Of a stretch of 27,897 bases of DNA, positions 1 through 8,210 are shown piece after piece. A model generated the notes under the pieces. The model was not told the origin of the DNA and searched no databases. It saw only the letters and a list, made by a program, of their open reading frames with translations. Source of the DNA: a virus; IMG/VR virus record IMGVR_UViG_3300032820_000082, positions 1 through 27,897 of that record; one strand, 5' to 3'. Numbering within the stretch: the stretch's first letter is position 1; each line of letters opens with the position of its first letter. The position numbers were made by a program, and so were the translations under genes.

Positions 1-65
1 ACTCACGAGAACCACGCTTTGTGCGGATGATGCGCCGCCGTCACTTTGCCCACTGGAGAGCCTGA
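1..65 (+). CDS. C-terminal end of an upstream gene (partial)
   Basis: The frame ending in TGA at 63-65 is open to the left edge of the window and gives 20 visible residues, basic and aromatic (it contains RFVRMMRRR and ends HFAHWRA). The stop overlaps the next start as TGATG, the same coupling used elsewhere in this window, which is the main reason to believe it. Too little is visible to assign a function. A replication or DNA-binding protein would suit the basic tail and the neighbour, but that is a guess. Confidence 0.45.
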   Translation, partial: SREPRFVRMMRRRHFAHWRA

Positions 66-307
66 TGCCGACAGACCCGACCGACACCGTCCCGCTCTTT
101 GGCCGCGCTGTGCCCGCGCCGGCCTTCAAACTCCTGCTCCGGCTCGAAGACGAGGGCTACGAGATCCGGGTGGACCCCGCGACCCGCGAGCTCTGTCTCG
201 CCCCGCGTGTCCCTGCCGAGCTACGCCCAGCCATCACGCGACACAAGCACGACCTGGTCTTCCTCGTCGAGCAGGTGCTGCTGCTGGCTGCACAGGATGA
301 TGCGTAG
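65..307 (+). CDS. Small TubC-docking-domain-like protein
   Basis: This 80-residue protein has the pattern of a TubC N-terminal docking-like fold: a leucine-rich helix (FKLLLRLEDEGYEI, about residues 21-34), a short beta segment around LCLAPRVP, then a helix ending in the typical hKxxLvxLv pattern (RHKHDLVFLVEQ, about 59-70). In polyketide and peptide synthases this fold mediates subunit docking. Stand-alone relatives occur in phages and mobile elements, often beside primase or helicase genes, where the role is unknown. The start is supported by GGAGAG six bases upstream and the TGATG overlap with the preceding gene. The domain assignment is from pattern memory; the function is inference. Confidence 0.6.
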   Translation: MPTDPTDTVPLFGRAVPAPAFKLLLRLEDEGYEIRVDPATRELCLAPRVPAELRPAITRHKHDLVFLVEQVLLLAAQDDA

Positions 308-308
308 C

Positions 309-340
309 CTACAAGACCTACAAGACCAACAAGACCTACA
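309..340. repeat. 9-bp tandem repeat array
   Basis: CTACAAGAC is repeated exactly at 309-317 and 318-326, followed by one copy with a single change (CAACAAGAC, 327-335) and a partial copy (CTACA, 336-340). It begins directly after the stop of the preceding gene. Short iterated units in a phage control region can be initiator-protein or regulator sites. No binding protein can be named from this window. Confidence 0.8.
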
Positions 341-373
341 CGTCATGGCCCACGCCCACATAGGTCTGGGACT

Positions 374-413
374 GTCGGGACTTGTCGGGACTTGTCGGGA
401 CTTGTCGGGACTT
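374..413. repeat. 10-bp tandem repeat array, four perfect copies
   Basis: GTCGGGACTT occurs four times without change at 374-383, 384-393, 394-403 and 404-413. A degenerate copy precedes it (GTCTGGGACT, 364-373), and an inverted half site CCCGAC lies at 431-436. The period is close to one DNA helical turn, so a protein recognising the unit would load repeatedly on one face of the helix. This fits iterons or a multimeric regulator site; the role is inferred. Confidence 0.85.
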
Positions 414-545
414 TGGACAGGGCGCAACATCCCGACAGCGGCAATGAGGGGGGCTGGAATGGGGCGAATCATCGTCCATGACTTGATTGTTTCCGGCCCC
501 CCGGCCCGGTTCGGGCGAGTTAGGGCAGTTGCCCAACCCTGTCAT

Positions 546-593
546 CGTCAATCCATTGACGCTTCCTGGTTATATCGTCAACTAATTGACGAT
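546..593. promoter_or_regulatory. Twin operator-like dyads, 30 bp apart
   Basis: Two inverted repeats share the half-site CGTCAA with a 4-bp spacer: 546-561 (CGTCAA-TCCA-TTGACG) and 574-593 (ATCGTCAA-CTAA-TTGACGAT, 8-bp arms). Their centres are 30 bp apart, near three helical turns, as expected for two dimers binding the same DNA face. The right half of each dyad contains TTGAC, a sigma70 -35 core, and -10-like hexamers follow at 19-bp spacing (ACTAAT at 581-586, CATTAT at 611-616). A repressor-controlled promoter is plausible but not shown. Confidence 0.55.
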
Positions 594-972
594 TTAGTTA
601 ACATAACCCTCATTATTAGACCCACTTACCCCATAACCATCACGGAATAAACGTTTTGGCTTGTCATCCTCGCGCAATGCGTGGTGCCGCCACGCCCCAC
701 AACGGTGCCTGTCGCGGCGTAGGGTGCGCGGGCCACGCGCCAGCCACAACCACTGTAAGCTGTTGCCCTGTAAGGACTTGGGCGATTCGGGAATGGGCCT
801 AAAACCAAATTTCTTTTCCAGTGAGATTTATTTGGATCGGAAAGCACTTTGGGTTTTGGATATAGCATTAGCCCCCATGTGTCCCCAAGGCTACCCGTGA
901 CACCCCCCGGTGCCTGGGCGGTGCATGCCAGGTTGCACCATAGGGGCGAGAAACGTGATACCGTCCCGTGTT

Positions 973-1557
973 ATGGCACCGCTGCGTATTCCCCGGCCGC
1001 CAGTCCCGCCGAAAGCGGCGAGTGGACATGGCGGCGTACGTGCGGGGGCGGGACGGCCACGGGGCACGACGGTGGCGAGTGGGGGGTCGCGGATCTACCG
1101 CCGGACGGCAGAGCGGGAGGAGCTGTTGAGTCTCTGGCGGGCGGAGGTGAGTCGGCAGTTTGAACCGCTGGTGCAGGCCCAGCTCGCGGCGGCACAGGGC
1201 GTGACGCATATGGTCGCCCGAGACGATGAGGGACGCTGGATGACGGTCACGGACCCCGAGGTGATGCTCGAACGGCTGAATGCCGGCAAGGAGGCGTATC
1301 GGCTCTCGGCCATCGCGCCGAATGCCACGCTGATCGGGCAGATCATGGACCGCCTGTTTGGGCAGGCGCGTCAGAGCATCGACCTGGACGTGAGCGCGGA
1401 GCCCTCCCGGCTCTCGGATATTGAGCTGACAGCCTCGATCACGGGACTGCTGCAGAAACTGTCCCCGCCCGCGCTGCCCGCAGCCCAGATCCCGGCTGAA
1501 ACCGTCGAGACCAGCCCGGACCCGGCACCAGACGACTCCCCCGCATCAGATGAGTGA
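973..1557 (+). CDS. Terminase small subunit (candidate)
   Basis: The protein would recognise phage DNA and load the large subunit for headful packaging. It starts with a basic, glycine-rich segment (GGVRAGAGRPRG, about residues 20-31) that is a frequent opening of phage small-terminase-like proteins. A helical middle follows, then a segment of the type IMDRLFGQARQSID that recurs in this family, and an acidic, proline-rich tail. Length 194 residues. The frame is open back to a GTG at 910 and an ATG at 925, but the added residues look non-coding, so ATG 973 is preferred; no clear ribosome site supports any of them. It lies directly before the large terminase and overlaps it by 8 bases, the strongest argument for the call. 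Confidence 0.65.
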   Translation: MAPLRIPRPPVPPKAASGHGGVRAGAGRPRGTTVASGGSRIYRRTAEREELLSLWRAEVSRQFEPLVQAQLAAAQGVTHMVARDDEGRWMTVTDPEVMLERLNAGKEAYRLSAIAPNATLIGQIMDRLFGQARQSIDLDVSAEPSRLSDIELTASITGLLQKLSPPALPAAQIPAETVETSPDPAPDDSPASDE

Positions 1558-2989
1558 CTTGACCCTCGACGAACGGCTGCGACTGGACGCGCTGCGCGCC
1601 GAGGCGGAACGGCGCACCACGTCACGGTTCGCGACGTTCTATCCAGACGGCGACGGCCCCCTGGCGCGGTCACGGTATCAGAAACACCTCGATTTTTTCG
1701 CGGCGGGGACCACCAAGGAGCGGCTCTTCATGGCCGCCAACCGGGTGGGCAAGTCTGAAGCCGGCGCCTACGAGCTGACCTGTCACCTCACGGGGCTCTA
1801 TCCGCACTGGTGGACCGGACGACGGTTTGACGAGCCCGTGGAGTGCTGGGCGGTCGGGACCAACTCGCAGACCACGCGAGATATTGTCCAGGCCAAGCTG
1901 CTCGGGAGCGTGCAGGCGCCGGGGACCGGGATGGTGCCCGCGCATCTGATTGAACAGACCATTTCGGCGCGAGGACTGGCCGGCGCGCTGGAAGGCGCCC
2001 AGGTCCGCCACGTCAGCGGCGGGCTGAGTCTGGTTGGACTGAAGAGTTACGAGCAGGGCCGGCAGAGTTTCGAGGGGACGGCGAAACATGTCGTCTGGTG
2101 CGATGAGGAACCGCCGCAGGATGTCTACACGGAGATCCTCTATCGCACCATCACGACCCAGGGGATGGTCCTGGTCACGTTCACCCCGCTCCAGGGCATG
2201 AGTGACGTGGTCAAGGGGTTCCTGGAGCCCGAGACGACCGCATCGGCCGCGTTTAAAACCTTTATCCAGGCGGGCTGGCGTGATGTGCCGCACCTGGACG
2301 CCTCTGAACGCGAGGCGTTGATGGCCACCACGCCGCCCTATCAGATTGCCGCTCGTACCGAGGGCGAGCCGAGTCTGGGGTCGGGCGCCATTTACCCGAT
2401 TGCCGAGCGCGAGATTCTCGTCCCCACCGCGACGATTCCCGAAAGCTGGCCCCGCTGCTACGCGATGGATGTCGGCTGGAACCGCACGGCGGCAATCTGG
2501 GGCGCGACCGATCCGGGGTCAGGGCGCATTGTGCTCTATGATGAGCATTATCGAGGCCAGGGCGAGCCGGCGAGTCACGCCGAGGCGATCAAGGCGCGTG
2601 GCGCGTGGGTACGTGGCGTCATCGACCCGGCGAGCGCCGGGAGTAGTCAGGTCGATGGACGGGCGCTGATCGATATTTACGGACGGCTGGGGCTGCGGCT
2701 CGAACCGGCGCAGAATGCCGTCGAGGCGGGGCTGACCGAGACCTGGAACCTGCTCGTCTCGGGGCGACTCGTCGTCCAGGAACACCTGACGAATTGGCGC
2801 AGCGAATTTCGGAAGTATCATCGTGACGAGCAAGGGCGTATCGTGAAGGTGGCTGACCATTTGATGGATGCCACGCGCTATCTGGTGCTGAGCGGGCGGC
2901 ACGCGATGCGACCGCCGCCACGACCGGCACAGCCGAGGCGCGGACACGCGACCGGTGAGTCGTCCTTAACGGATTGGATGGGGGCATGA
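1550..2989 (+). CDS. terL: Terminase large subunit (ATPase and nuclease)
   Basis: This is the packaging motor that drives DNA into the prohead and cuts it. The N-terminal ATPase has a Walker A of the type AANRVGKSE (residues 62-70), a Walker B VVWCDEEPP (181-189, D185 and catalytic E186), and a coupling motif TFTPLQG (210-216). The C-terminal RNase H-like nuclease shows acidic positions in AMDVGW (D307), VIDPAS (D359) and VADHLMDA (D436 and D440). At 479 residues it is of normal length for P22-type large subunits. Its ATG overlaps the end of the small-subunit gene and has no clear ribosome site of its own, so translation is probably coupled. Its stop overlaps the portal start as ATGA. Confidence 0.95.
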   Translation: MSDLTLDERLRLDALRAEAERRTTSRFATFYPDGDGPLARSRYQKHLDFFAAGTTKERLFMAANRVGKSEAGAYELTCHLTGLYPHWWTGRRFDEPVECWAVGTNSQTTRDIVQAKLLGSVQAPGTGMVPAHLIEQTISARGLAGALEGAQVRHVSGGLSLVGLKSYEQGRQSFEGTAKHVVWCDEEPPQDVYTEILYRTITTQGMVLVTFTPLQGMSDVVKGFLEPETTASAAFKTFIQAGWRDVPHLDASEREALMATTPPYQIAARTEGEPSLGSGAIYPIAEREILVPTATIPESWPRCYAMDVGWNRTAAIWGATDPGSGRIVLYDEHYRGQGEPASHAEAIKARGAWVRGVIDPASAGSSQVDGRALIDIYGRLGLRLEPAQNAVEAGLTETWNLLVSGRLVVQEHLTNWRSEFRKYHRDEQGRIVKVADHLMDATRYLVLSGRHAMRPPPRPAQPRRGHATGESSLTDWMGA

Positions 2990-5436
2990 CCAGCGAAATG
3001 CAGCAGGCGTTGGACCGGTTCAAGGTCGGCTCGGATGCCGATAGCGACCAGCGGACCCGCGAGGTGGATGCCTTGCGGTTCCAGGTCCCCGAGTTTTGCT
3101 GGCCTACCGAGGTCAAGGATCAGCGCAAACCGCAGCTCATCGGCGGGGTCTCGATTCCGCAGCGCCCGATGCTGAGCATCCCGAGTCTCGACCATCCGAT
3201 CCAGCTCGTCCTGAACGCCGAAAAAGCCGCGCATCTGGGCGTCTCGATTCACCCCCTGAGTGACGACGCCGAAGAAGAGACCGCCGAGGTCCTCCAGGGG
3301 CTCTATCGGCGCATTGAGGTGCAGAGTCGGGCGAGTCTGGCACGGAGCTGGGCCTTTGAACGGGCCGTCAAGGCTGGTCGCGGCTACTATCGCGTCATTA
3401 CCGAGCCGGACCCGGACAGCGACGACCCCTACGACCAGCGCATCACGATCAAGCGCATTTTGCAGCAGGGCAGCGTCGTCCTGGACCCGTTCGCGCAGGA
3501 GGCTGACGCCTCAGACGGCGAGTGGGCCTTTGTGGTGAACGACATGCCGTGGGACACCTACAAGCGCCGTTATCCCAAGTCGGCGATGGCCGCCTATAGC
3601 GAAGAGGAGCTCTCGGCGGTCGGGATCTCGACGCCGTCCTGGGTCTCGGGAGACGAAGGCGCGTCCCGCGCCGTGCGCGTGGCGGAATACTACCGGTTGG
3701 AGTACACCACGGCGACCAAAGTGCTGCTGGACGATGGGTCGGAATCGGATGAGGACGCGATCCCCGAGGGCCGCACGGCCCGCGAGGGACGGGACGCCCG
3801 ACAGCGCGTTGAGCGCACCCCGGTGCTCTACTGGAGCACGATCAACGCGGTCGAGGAACTGGAACCCAAGCAGGAGATGGACGGGCGTTATATTCCGGTC
3901 ATCCCGGTCATCGGCCGCGAGCTGATCCCGTTCGATCAGGAACGCCGCTACGTCGGGATGATCGAGCCCAACAAGGACGCCGTGCGCCTCCAGAACTACG
4001 CGGCCTCGGCGGCTGTCGAGATGTCGAGTTTGGAAACCAAAGCGCCCTACATGATGGTGGAGGGGCAGGAGGAAGGGCACGAACAGGAGTGGCAGCTGAG
4101 CAACGTCAGAAATTTCCCATATCTCCGATATAGCCCCGTGAGTTTGAACGGCCAACCCGCACCGCCGCCGCAGCGGACCCAGGTCGATGCCTCCCGACTG
4201 GGACCCAGCATGCTGCTGCTGCAGCAGGCCCGTGAGTTTATCCATGAGGGGACCGGTGCCTATGAGTCGGCCCTCGGGCAGCAGACCCCGGCCGCGAAGA
4301 GTGGCAAAGCCATTCTCGCGCTCCAGACGCAGCATGATTCGGGAAGCTCGCACTTTATCGATAATCTGGCCGAGATCAGCCTGACGTATGAAGCCAAAGT
4401 CATCCTCGACCTGATCCCGCACATCTATGATCGACCGGGTCGGATTGCGCGCATTCTCGACCTGGAGGACGAGCCCCAGACCGTCATGCTGAACGCGCCG
4501 TTCCGGCGCGACCCCCAGACGCAACGCCCGATTCCCGCACTGGGGGTGCCAGCGATAGCCCCTGGCCCCGGCGGGTCACCGATGGGCCTCGGTGGACCCC
4601 CGCCCCCCCCCGGCGATGCTCCTCTGCCTCCTGGCGGCTCGCCGATGGGACCGGGCGGTTTTCCGATGGCCCCCGGTGGCCCACCCGTGCCGCCCGGGGC
4701 ACCCCCGATGGGCCTGCTGCCGCCACCCCCGTCTGGCCGGCCGGTCGAGCTCTACGACCTGCGAAAAGGGCGCTACGGCATTACCGTCAGTATCGGGCGC
4801 AGCTACAAGAGCCGGCGCGAAGAGGGCGCCGATGAAATGGGCCAGCTCTTCCAGGCGAATCCGAGTCTGTTCCCGATCTTGGGCGACATTTATCTGAAAT
4901 TCCGTGACTTTCCGGGTCATCTGGAAGCCGCGGAGCGGGTCAAGAAGATGCTGCCGCCGCCGTTGCAGGACCAGGACGAGGGGCCAGACCCCCAGAGGCT
5001 CCAGCAGCAGGTGCAGGAGTCGGGGCAGATGGTGGAGCAATTGACCAAGGCGTTGGACGAGAAAACGCAACTGCTCGCCACCGACGCGCAGAAGCTCCAG
5101 GCTCAGACCGCACAGACGCAGATGGATAACCAGGCCAAGCTCGACATCGAACGCATGCGGATCGAAATTGAGCGGATGCGGAACGAGACCGAGCTGACCA
5201 TCACGGCCATGAAGATCAAAGCGGATGAGGCCGAGGCGCGGCTCAAGTCGGACACGCGGCTCGCGGAATCCGAGCAGTCCAGTGCGACCAAGATCCTGCA
5301 TGATGAGACCGAGCACCAGCACCGGGAGGAGATGGCCGTGATTGACGGGCTCAAACAAGAGGCCGAGTCGGCGCAGGCGGACGCGCCCGCGACGGTCCTG
5401 GCTATCGAGATGACGCCGACAGACGAGGTCGAGTAA
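2986..5436 (+). CDS. Portal protein, P22-type
   Basis: The portal is the dodecameric ring at one head vertex through which DNA enters and leaves. The N-terminal half has the pattern of the P22-like portal family (segments such as FCWPTEV, GRGYYRVITEPDPDSDDPYDQRI and VVLDPFAQEADASDGEWAF). Residues about 526-585 form a Gly/Pro/Met-rich low-complexity insert. From about 660 to the end the sequence is charged and coiled-coil-like, as expected for the barrel that projects into the head. At 816 residues it is longer than P22 gp1 (725), partly because of the insert. ATG 2986 is chosen over an in-frame TTG at 2974 because it makes an ATGA overlap with the terminase stop and has GGGGG just upstream. 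Confidence 0.9.
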   Translation: MTSEMQQALDRFKVGSDADSDQRTREVDALRFQVPEFCWPTEVKDQRKPQLIGGVSIPQRPMLSIPSLDHPIQLVLNAEKAAHLGVSIHPLSDDAEEETAEVLQGLYRRIEVQSRASLARSWAFERAVKAGRGYYRVITEPDPDSDDPYDQRITIKRILQQGSVVLDPFAQEADASDGEWAFVVNDMPWDTYKRRYPKSAMAAYSEEELSAVGISTPSWVSGDEGASRAVRVAEYYRLEYTTATKVLLDDGSESDEDAIPEGRTAREGRDARQRVERTPVLYWSTINAVEELEPKQEMDGRYIPVIPVIGRELIPFDQERRYVGMIEPNKDAVRLQNYAASAAVEMSSLETKAPYMMVEGQEEGHEQEWQLSNVRNFPYLRYSPVSLNGQPAPPPQRTQVDASRLGPSMLLLQQAREFIHEGTGAYESALGQQTPAAKSGKAILALQTQHDSGSSHFIDNLAEISLTYEAKVILDLIPHIYDRPGRIARILDLEDEPQTVMLNAPFRRDPQTQRPIPALGVPAIAPGPGGSPMGLGGPPPPPGDAPLPPGGSPMGPGGFPMAPGGPPVPPGAPPMGLLPPPPSGRPVELYDLRKGRYGITVSIGRSYKSRREEGADEMGQLFQANPSLFPILGDIYLKFRDFPGHLEAAERVKKMLPPPLQDQDEGPDPQRLQQQVQESGQMVEQLTKALDEKTQLLATDAQKLQAQTAQTQMDNQAKLDIERMRIEIERMRNETELTITAMKIKADEAEARLKSDTRLAESEQSSATKILHDETEHQHREEMAVIDGLKQEAESAQADAPATVLAIEMTPTDEVE

Positions 5437-8210
5437 TGCCCCCACCACGCAGACGGACCAACGGTGCGCTCTCGACCTACGACCGGGAGATGCTCCAGGC
5501 CATTGCCGACCGGCGGCTCGACCCCACTGACCCCGACGCCCAGGCCGTATTGCAACGCGTGAACGCGCAGACGGCGGTGACGCCGCCCCGCCAGCGAAAC
5601 GTCACGGACTATTTTGACCCATTGGGTACGATTGCCAGAACAGTCGAGGAGAACGTCTTTGCGCCGGCTGCGACGGCCCTCTCGGAGGCCAGTCGCCCCG
5701 CTGTTGAGGCGATCACCCCACTCGCCGGGGCTGCGGTCAGGGGACTCGGCGCGGAAGTCAGTCTCAACCCGCAGGACTGGCCGACCACGACAAACAGGTT
5801 AGAGCAGTATCAAGAGCCTTACCGTGGACCCATCGGGACATCACCCCTTGACGAGGGGAGACCGCCCGTCGGCCCCACCACCACCGCGGGGCAAACGCTC
5901 AGCGCGTTGGGTGCCGTGCTCCCGTGGGCGTATTCCAGAGGGAGCGACCTTGTCACGGGGCAAGACCACGCGACCCCCGCCCCGAATATTTTCACCGAGG
6001 GCGAGCAGCCGACGTTCAAGAGCGTGTTTGAGGCGCATGGGTACCCGGGGGCGGTGCAGGACATCGGGAGCATCGCGGACCTCGTTGCTGATCCTATTGA
6101 CCTGGCGTTTCCTGTGGTCGGCGCGGGCATGGGCCTCATTGGCACGGGGCTCAAGGTGGCGAAGAAAGCTGGCGGTGCTACAGCGCGTGGCACGGTAGCC
6201 CGTCGCCTCCTTGAGACGATGAGAGAGCCAGACCGTGCCCTTGTGGCGCAGGAGATTGCCGCGCAGTTTCCTCGTGTCGATGCCTACACCAAGTTGAATC
6301 GTCACCTTTCTCGGAACATGCTCGATGCGAGACTCTCGTCACCCGAGGGGTTGTCACCGGCCACGCAGCAGTTTGTGCGCGCCATCAGGGAGTCCATGGA
6401 CGAGCCCATTGCCCCGCTGGAGCTTCAATCTCTTGCGCGTGGCGAGGACTACGTCCCCGGCCGACGCGTGCGACGTGGGCACACAAGAAGTGACACGCCG
6501 GACCCGGTCAACGCACCGAGTCGCGCTCGACGTTACCAAGGTGCTCCATCGGACGTGGCAACGGCAGCGCATGAGCGTACGCGCCTCAATCATTATCTAG
6601 CCCTAGTGAGGGAGGGTGAGAAGGGTGCGGATTGGTATGACACAAGTGGCGCAGCGACGTTGTTTGCGATGGGTGATGATGTTCCGCGAGCGCGTGAGAT
6701 GGCCGACGTGGTGGCGATTACCTCGCCGGCAACGAAGGTGGACGTGAATACAGGCTTTGCCCTGCAAGGGGTAGAGCAGTTGGAATCCGGCATCCCAGTT
6801 TATACGGGCAGATTCCCTGCACGCGATAGCGCAGCGGTGCAGGCGTTACGTGAGGGCGGCGAGGTTACCGGACAAAAACGTCTCCCCTTTTCACAACAGA
6901 TCCAACTGGGAGGTGGGTTTTCAGAGGTCGATTCTCCACGGTCAGTCCATGACATTTGGGACATGGAGGCGTGGGGGTATCAAAACCCTGACGGCTCACC
7001 GCTGCGGGAGGGCGCGTCTCCCACGCAGCACCGCTGGATGGACAGCATGACGGAAAAAGCCATCGCAAAGGCGAATAGGGAGAACCTCGGCGGCCGTTCA
7101 GATTGGACGACAGGGCACCTCCAAGCGGCGGCGTGGACGGGATCGAAGATCAGGGCAGGAATAATCAAACCAGGAGCTGACGTGGTTGATATTGCGTCGG
7201 CGTTCAACAGGCGCGAGATGCAGCTCTCACGCGAAGCAATCCCTGGAAGGACAGCGCAACATCTTGAGGGCTTGGAGGGGGAGCCGCTTGAGCAGTATGC
7301 CCGCGATCAATTCGAGATTGACACCGACCCCCAAGGCCGTTCCCGTTTAGCGATAGAGGGGCGGGTTCCCGTGGGGACACGTAGTGGAGAAGGGACTGGG
7401 GTGTATCAAGGCGAAACGTCTCCAGGGTATCAAGCCTCTATCGTGGCGGGGCACTCGCCAGCCCCTGGCGGGGGCACAGAGGTTTTCCCTCCGACGATGG
7501 CTAGAGCCACGCGGATAGAGGGCGGCTATGCGTGGTTACATGCCCAGGATGCCGGTGCTGGGTCACGACTCACGGAATTTCCGACAGAGAAAGAATACAA
7601 TGCGATCCTCGCGTCTGAGCCGGATATCTACAAGCAGCCGATGCGCGGGGCGGAACTCACCCTCAACCGCACCCCCACCGCTGATGAGATGGAGCTGGCT
7701 GACAAGATCATGACACAGGCCGCTGGGGCGAATGATGCCGTGGCGGTGGTGTTTATTCCAGGGAAGGGCATCCGCCTCGGGAACCTCCCCGAGAGTAAGT
7801 TGAATCTGAAGCAATTCGACAGAGCGACGAGGCAGGTGGCGAGAGCCCTACAGGCGCCTCGTAAGAATGGCCGTTTTAGTAGTTTCTATATCGACAACAA
7901 CTGGGGTGAGAAAACGCTCGGGCAGGAGTATTGGCAATACCTGCCAGAGCCGGGGTCACGCGCTGAACGCGAACTTCAGCGGCAGACCACGCTGGTGCGG
8001 AAGCGGGACGCCACTGAAGCAGTGCGAAACCCCTCGGTGAGGACGAACCCCCTTATTCAGGAGATTCGCGCCGTGTACGAGAAGGGCGGGTTGTCCGCGA
8101 TGCAGGCGTTTGCGACGAAACGGGGTCTCCCGCTGACGGCGGTGCTGGCGGCACTGGGGCTCGGCGCTCAGTCTCAAGCATCAGACGGCGGTTCCCGCCG
8201 TAGGTCTTGA
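5436..8210 (+). CDS. Large 924-residue phage protein, possible internal virion protein
   Basis: I do not recognise a characterised family. The N-terminal part (about 1-330) is Ala/Pro/Gly-rich with hydrophobic stretches (for example LAFPVVGAGMGLIGTGLKVAKK). A compact central region has conserved-looking motifs: DWYD (399-402), VVAITSP (425-431) followed by N438, VHDIWD (504-509), HRWMD (532-536), and DWTTGHLQAAAW (556-567). It recalls an uncharacterised module seen in other phages, but I cannot verify that. The C-terminal part is mixed, ending in a hydrophobic helix and basic tail. Its start overlaps the portal stop as TAATG, so it is co-translated with the portal. Position and composition suggest a head-internal or ejected protein; an enzyme packaged in the head is the alternative. 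Confidence 0.75.
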   Translation: MPPPRRRTNGALSTYDREMLQAIADRRLDPTDPDAQAVLQRVNAQTAVTPPRQRNVTDYFDPLGTIARTVEENVFAPAATALSEASRPAVEAITPLAGAAVRGLGAEVSLNPQDWPTTTNRLEQYQEPYRGPIGTSPLDEGRPPVGPTTTAGQTLSALGAVLPWAYSRGSDLVTGQDHATPAPNIFTEGEQPTFKSVFEAHGYPGAVQDIGSIADLVADPIDLAFPVVGAGMGLIGTGLKVAKKAGGATARGTVARRLLETMREPDRALVAQEIAAQFPRVDAYTKLNRHLSRNMLDARLSSPEGLSPATQQFVRAIRESMDEPIAPLELQSLARGEDYVPGRRVRRGHTRSDTPDPVNAPSRARRYQGAPSDVATAAHERTRLNHYLALVREGEKGADWYDTSGAATLFAMGDDVPRAREMADVVAITSPATKVDVNTGFALQGVEQLESGIPVYTGRFPARDSAAVQALREGGEVTGQKRLPFSQQIQLGGGFSEVDSPRSVHDIWDMEAWGYQNPDGSPLREGASPTQHRWMDSMTEKAIAKANRENLGGRSDWTTGHLQAAAWTGSKIRAGIIKPGADVVDIASAFNRREMQLSREAIPGRTAQHLEGLEGEPLEQYARDQFEIDTDPQGRSRLAIEGRVPVGTRSGEGTGVYQGETSPGYQASIVAGHSPAPGGGTEVFPPTMARATRIEGGYAWLHAQDAGAGSRLTEFPTEKEYNAILASEPDIYKQPMRGAELTLNRTPTADEMELADKIMTQAAGANDAVAVVFIPGKGIRLGNLPESKLNLKQFDRATRQVARALQAPRKNGRFSSFYIDNNWGEKTLGQEYWQYLPEPGSRAERELQRQTTLVRKRDATEAVRNPSVRTNPLIQEIRAVYEKGGLSAMQAFATKRGLPLTAVLAALGLGAQSQASDGGSRRRS

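Larger units (their letters stand above)
308..972. other. Long non-coding region upstream of the terminase genes
   Basis: No convincing gene is seen here. The open frames have low-complexity products and one mainly shadows the preceding gene. The region holds a 9-bp tandem array, a 10-bp tandem array, two dyads (all listed separately), and short GC-rich hairpins at 679-695 (stem GCGTGG/CCACGC) and 726-740 (stem GCGCG/CGCGC). Stretches around 565-640 and 790-870 are clearly more AT-rich than the rest of the window. This makes the region a candidate origin, promoter or packaging-control segment at the boundary between early and late modules. No sigma70 promoter could be fixed with confidence. 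Confidence 0.6.

Noticed and set aside
374-413. Possible CRISPR array
   Set aside because: Repeats are 10 bp with no spacers between them, so this is a simple tandem array.
99-650. A 183-codon plus-strand frame crossing the repeat arrays
   Set aside because: It starts inside the docking-like gene in another frame and its product is made of repeat-derived low complexity. The repeats look non-coding.
2974-2985. TTG start for the portal
   Set aside because: The ATG at 2986 gives an ATGA overlap with the terminase stop and has a G-rich ribosome site; the TTG lies inside the terminase gene.
3511-4524. Long minus-strand open frame inside the portal gene
   Set aside because: It is fully antisense to a confident portal gene. 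GC-rich DNA often leaves such frames open; the product has no recognisable domain.
4576-5448. Minus-strand open frame of 290 codons in the 3-prime half of the portal
   Set aside because: Leu/Arg/His-rich shadow of the coiled-coil region, with no promoter or ribosome site seen.
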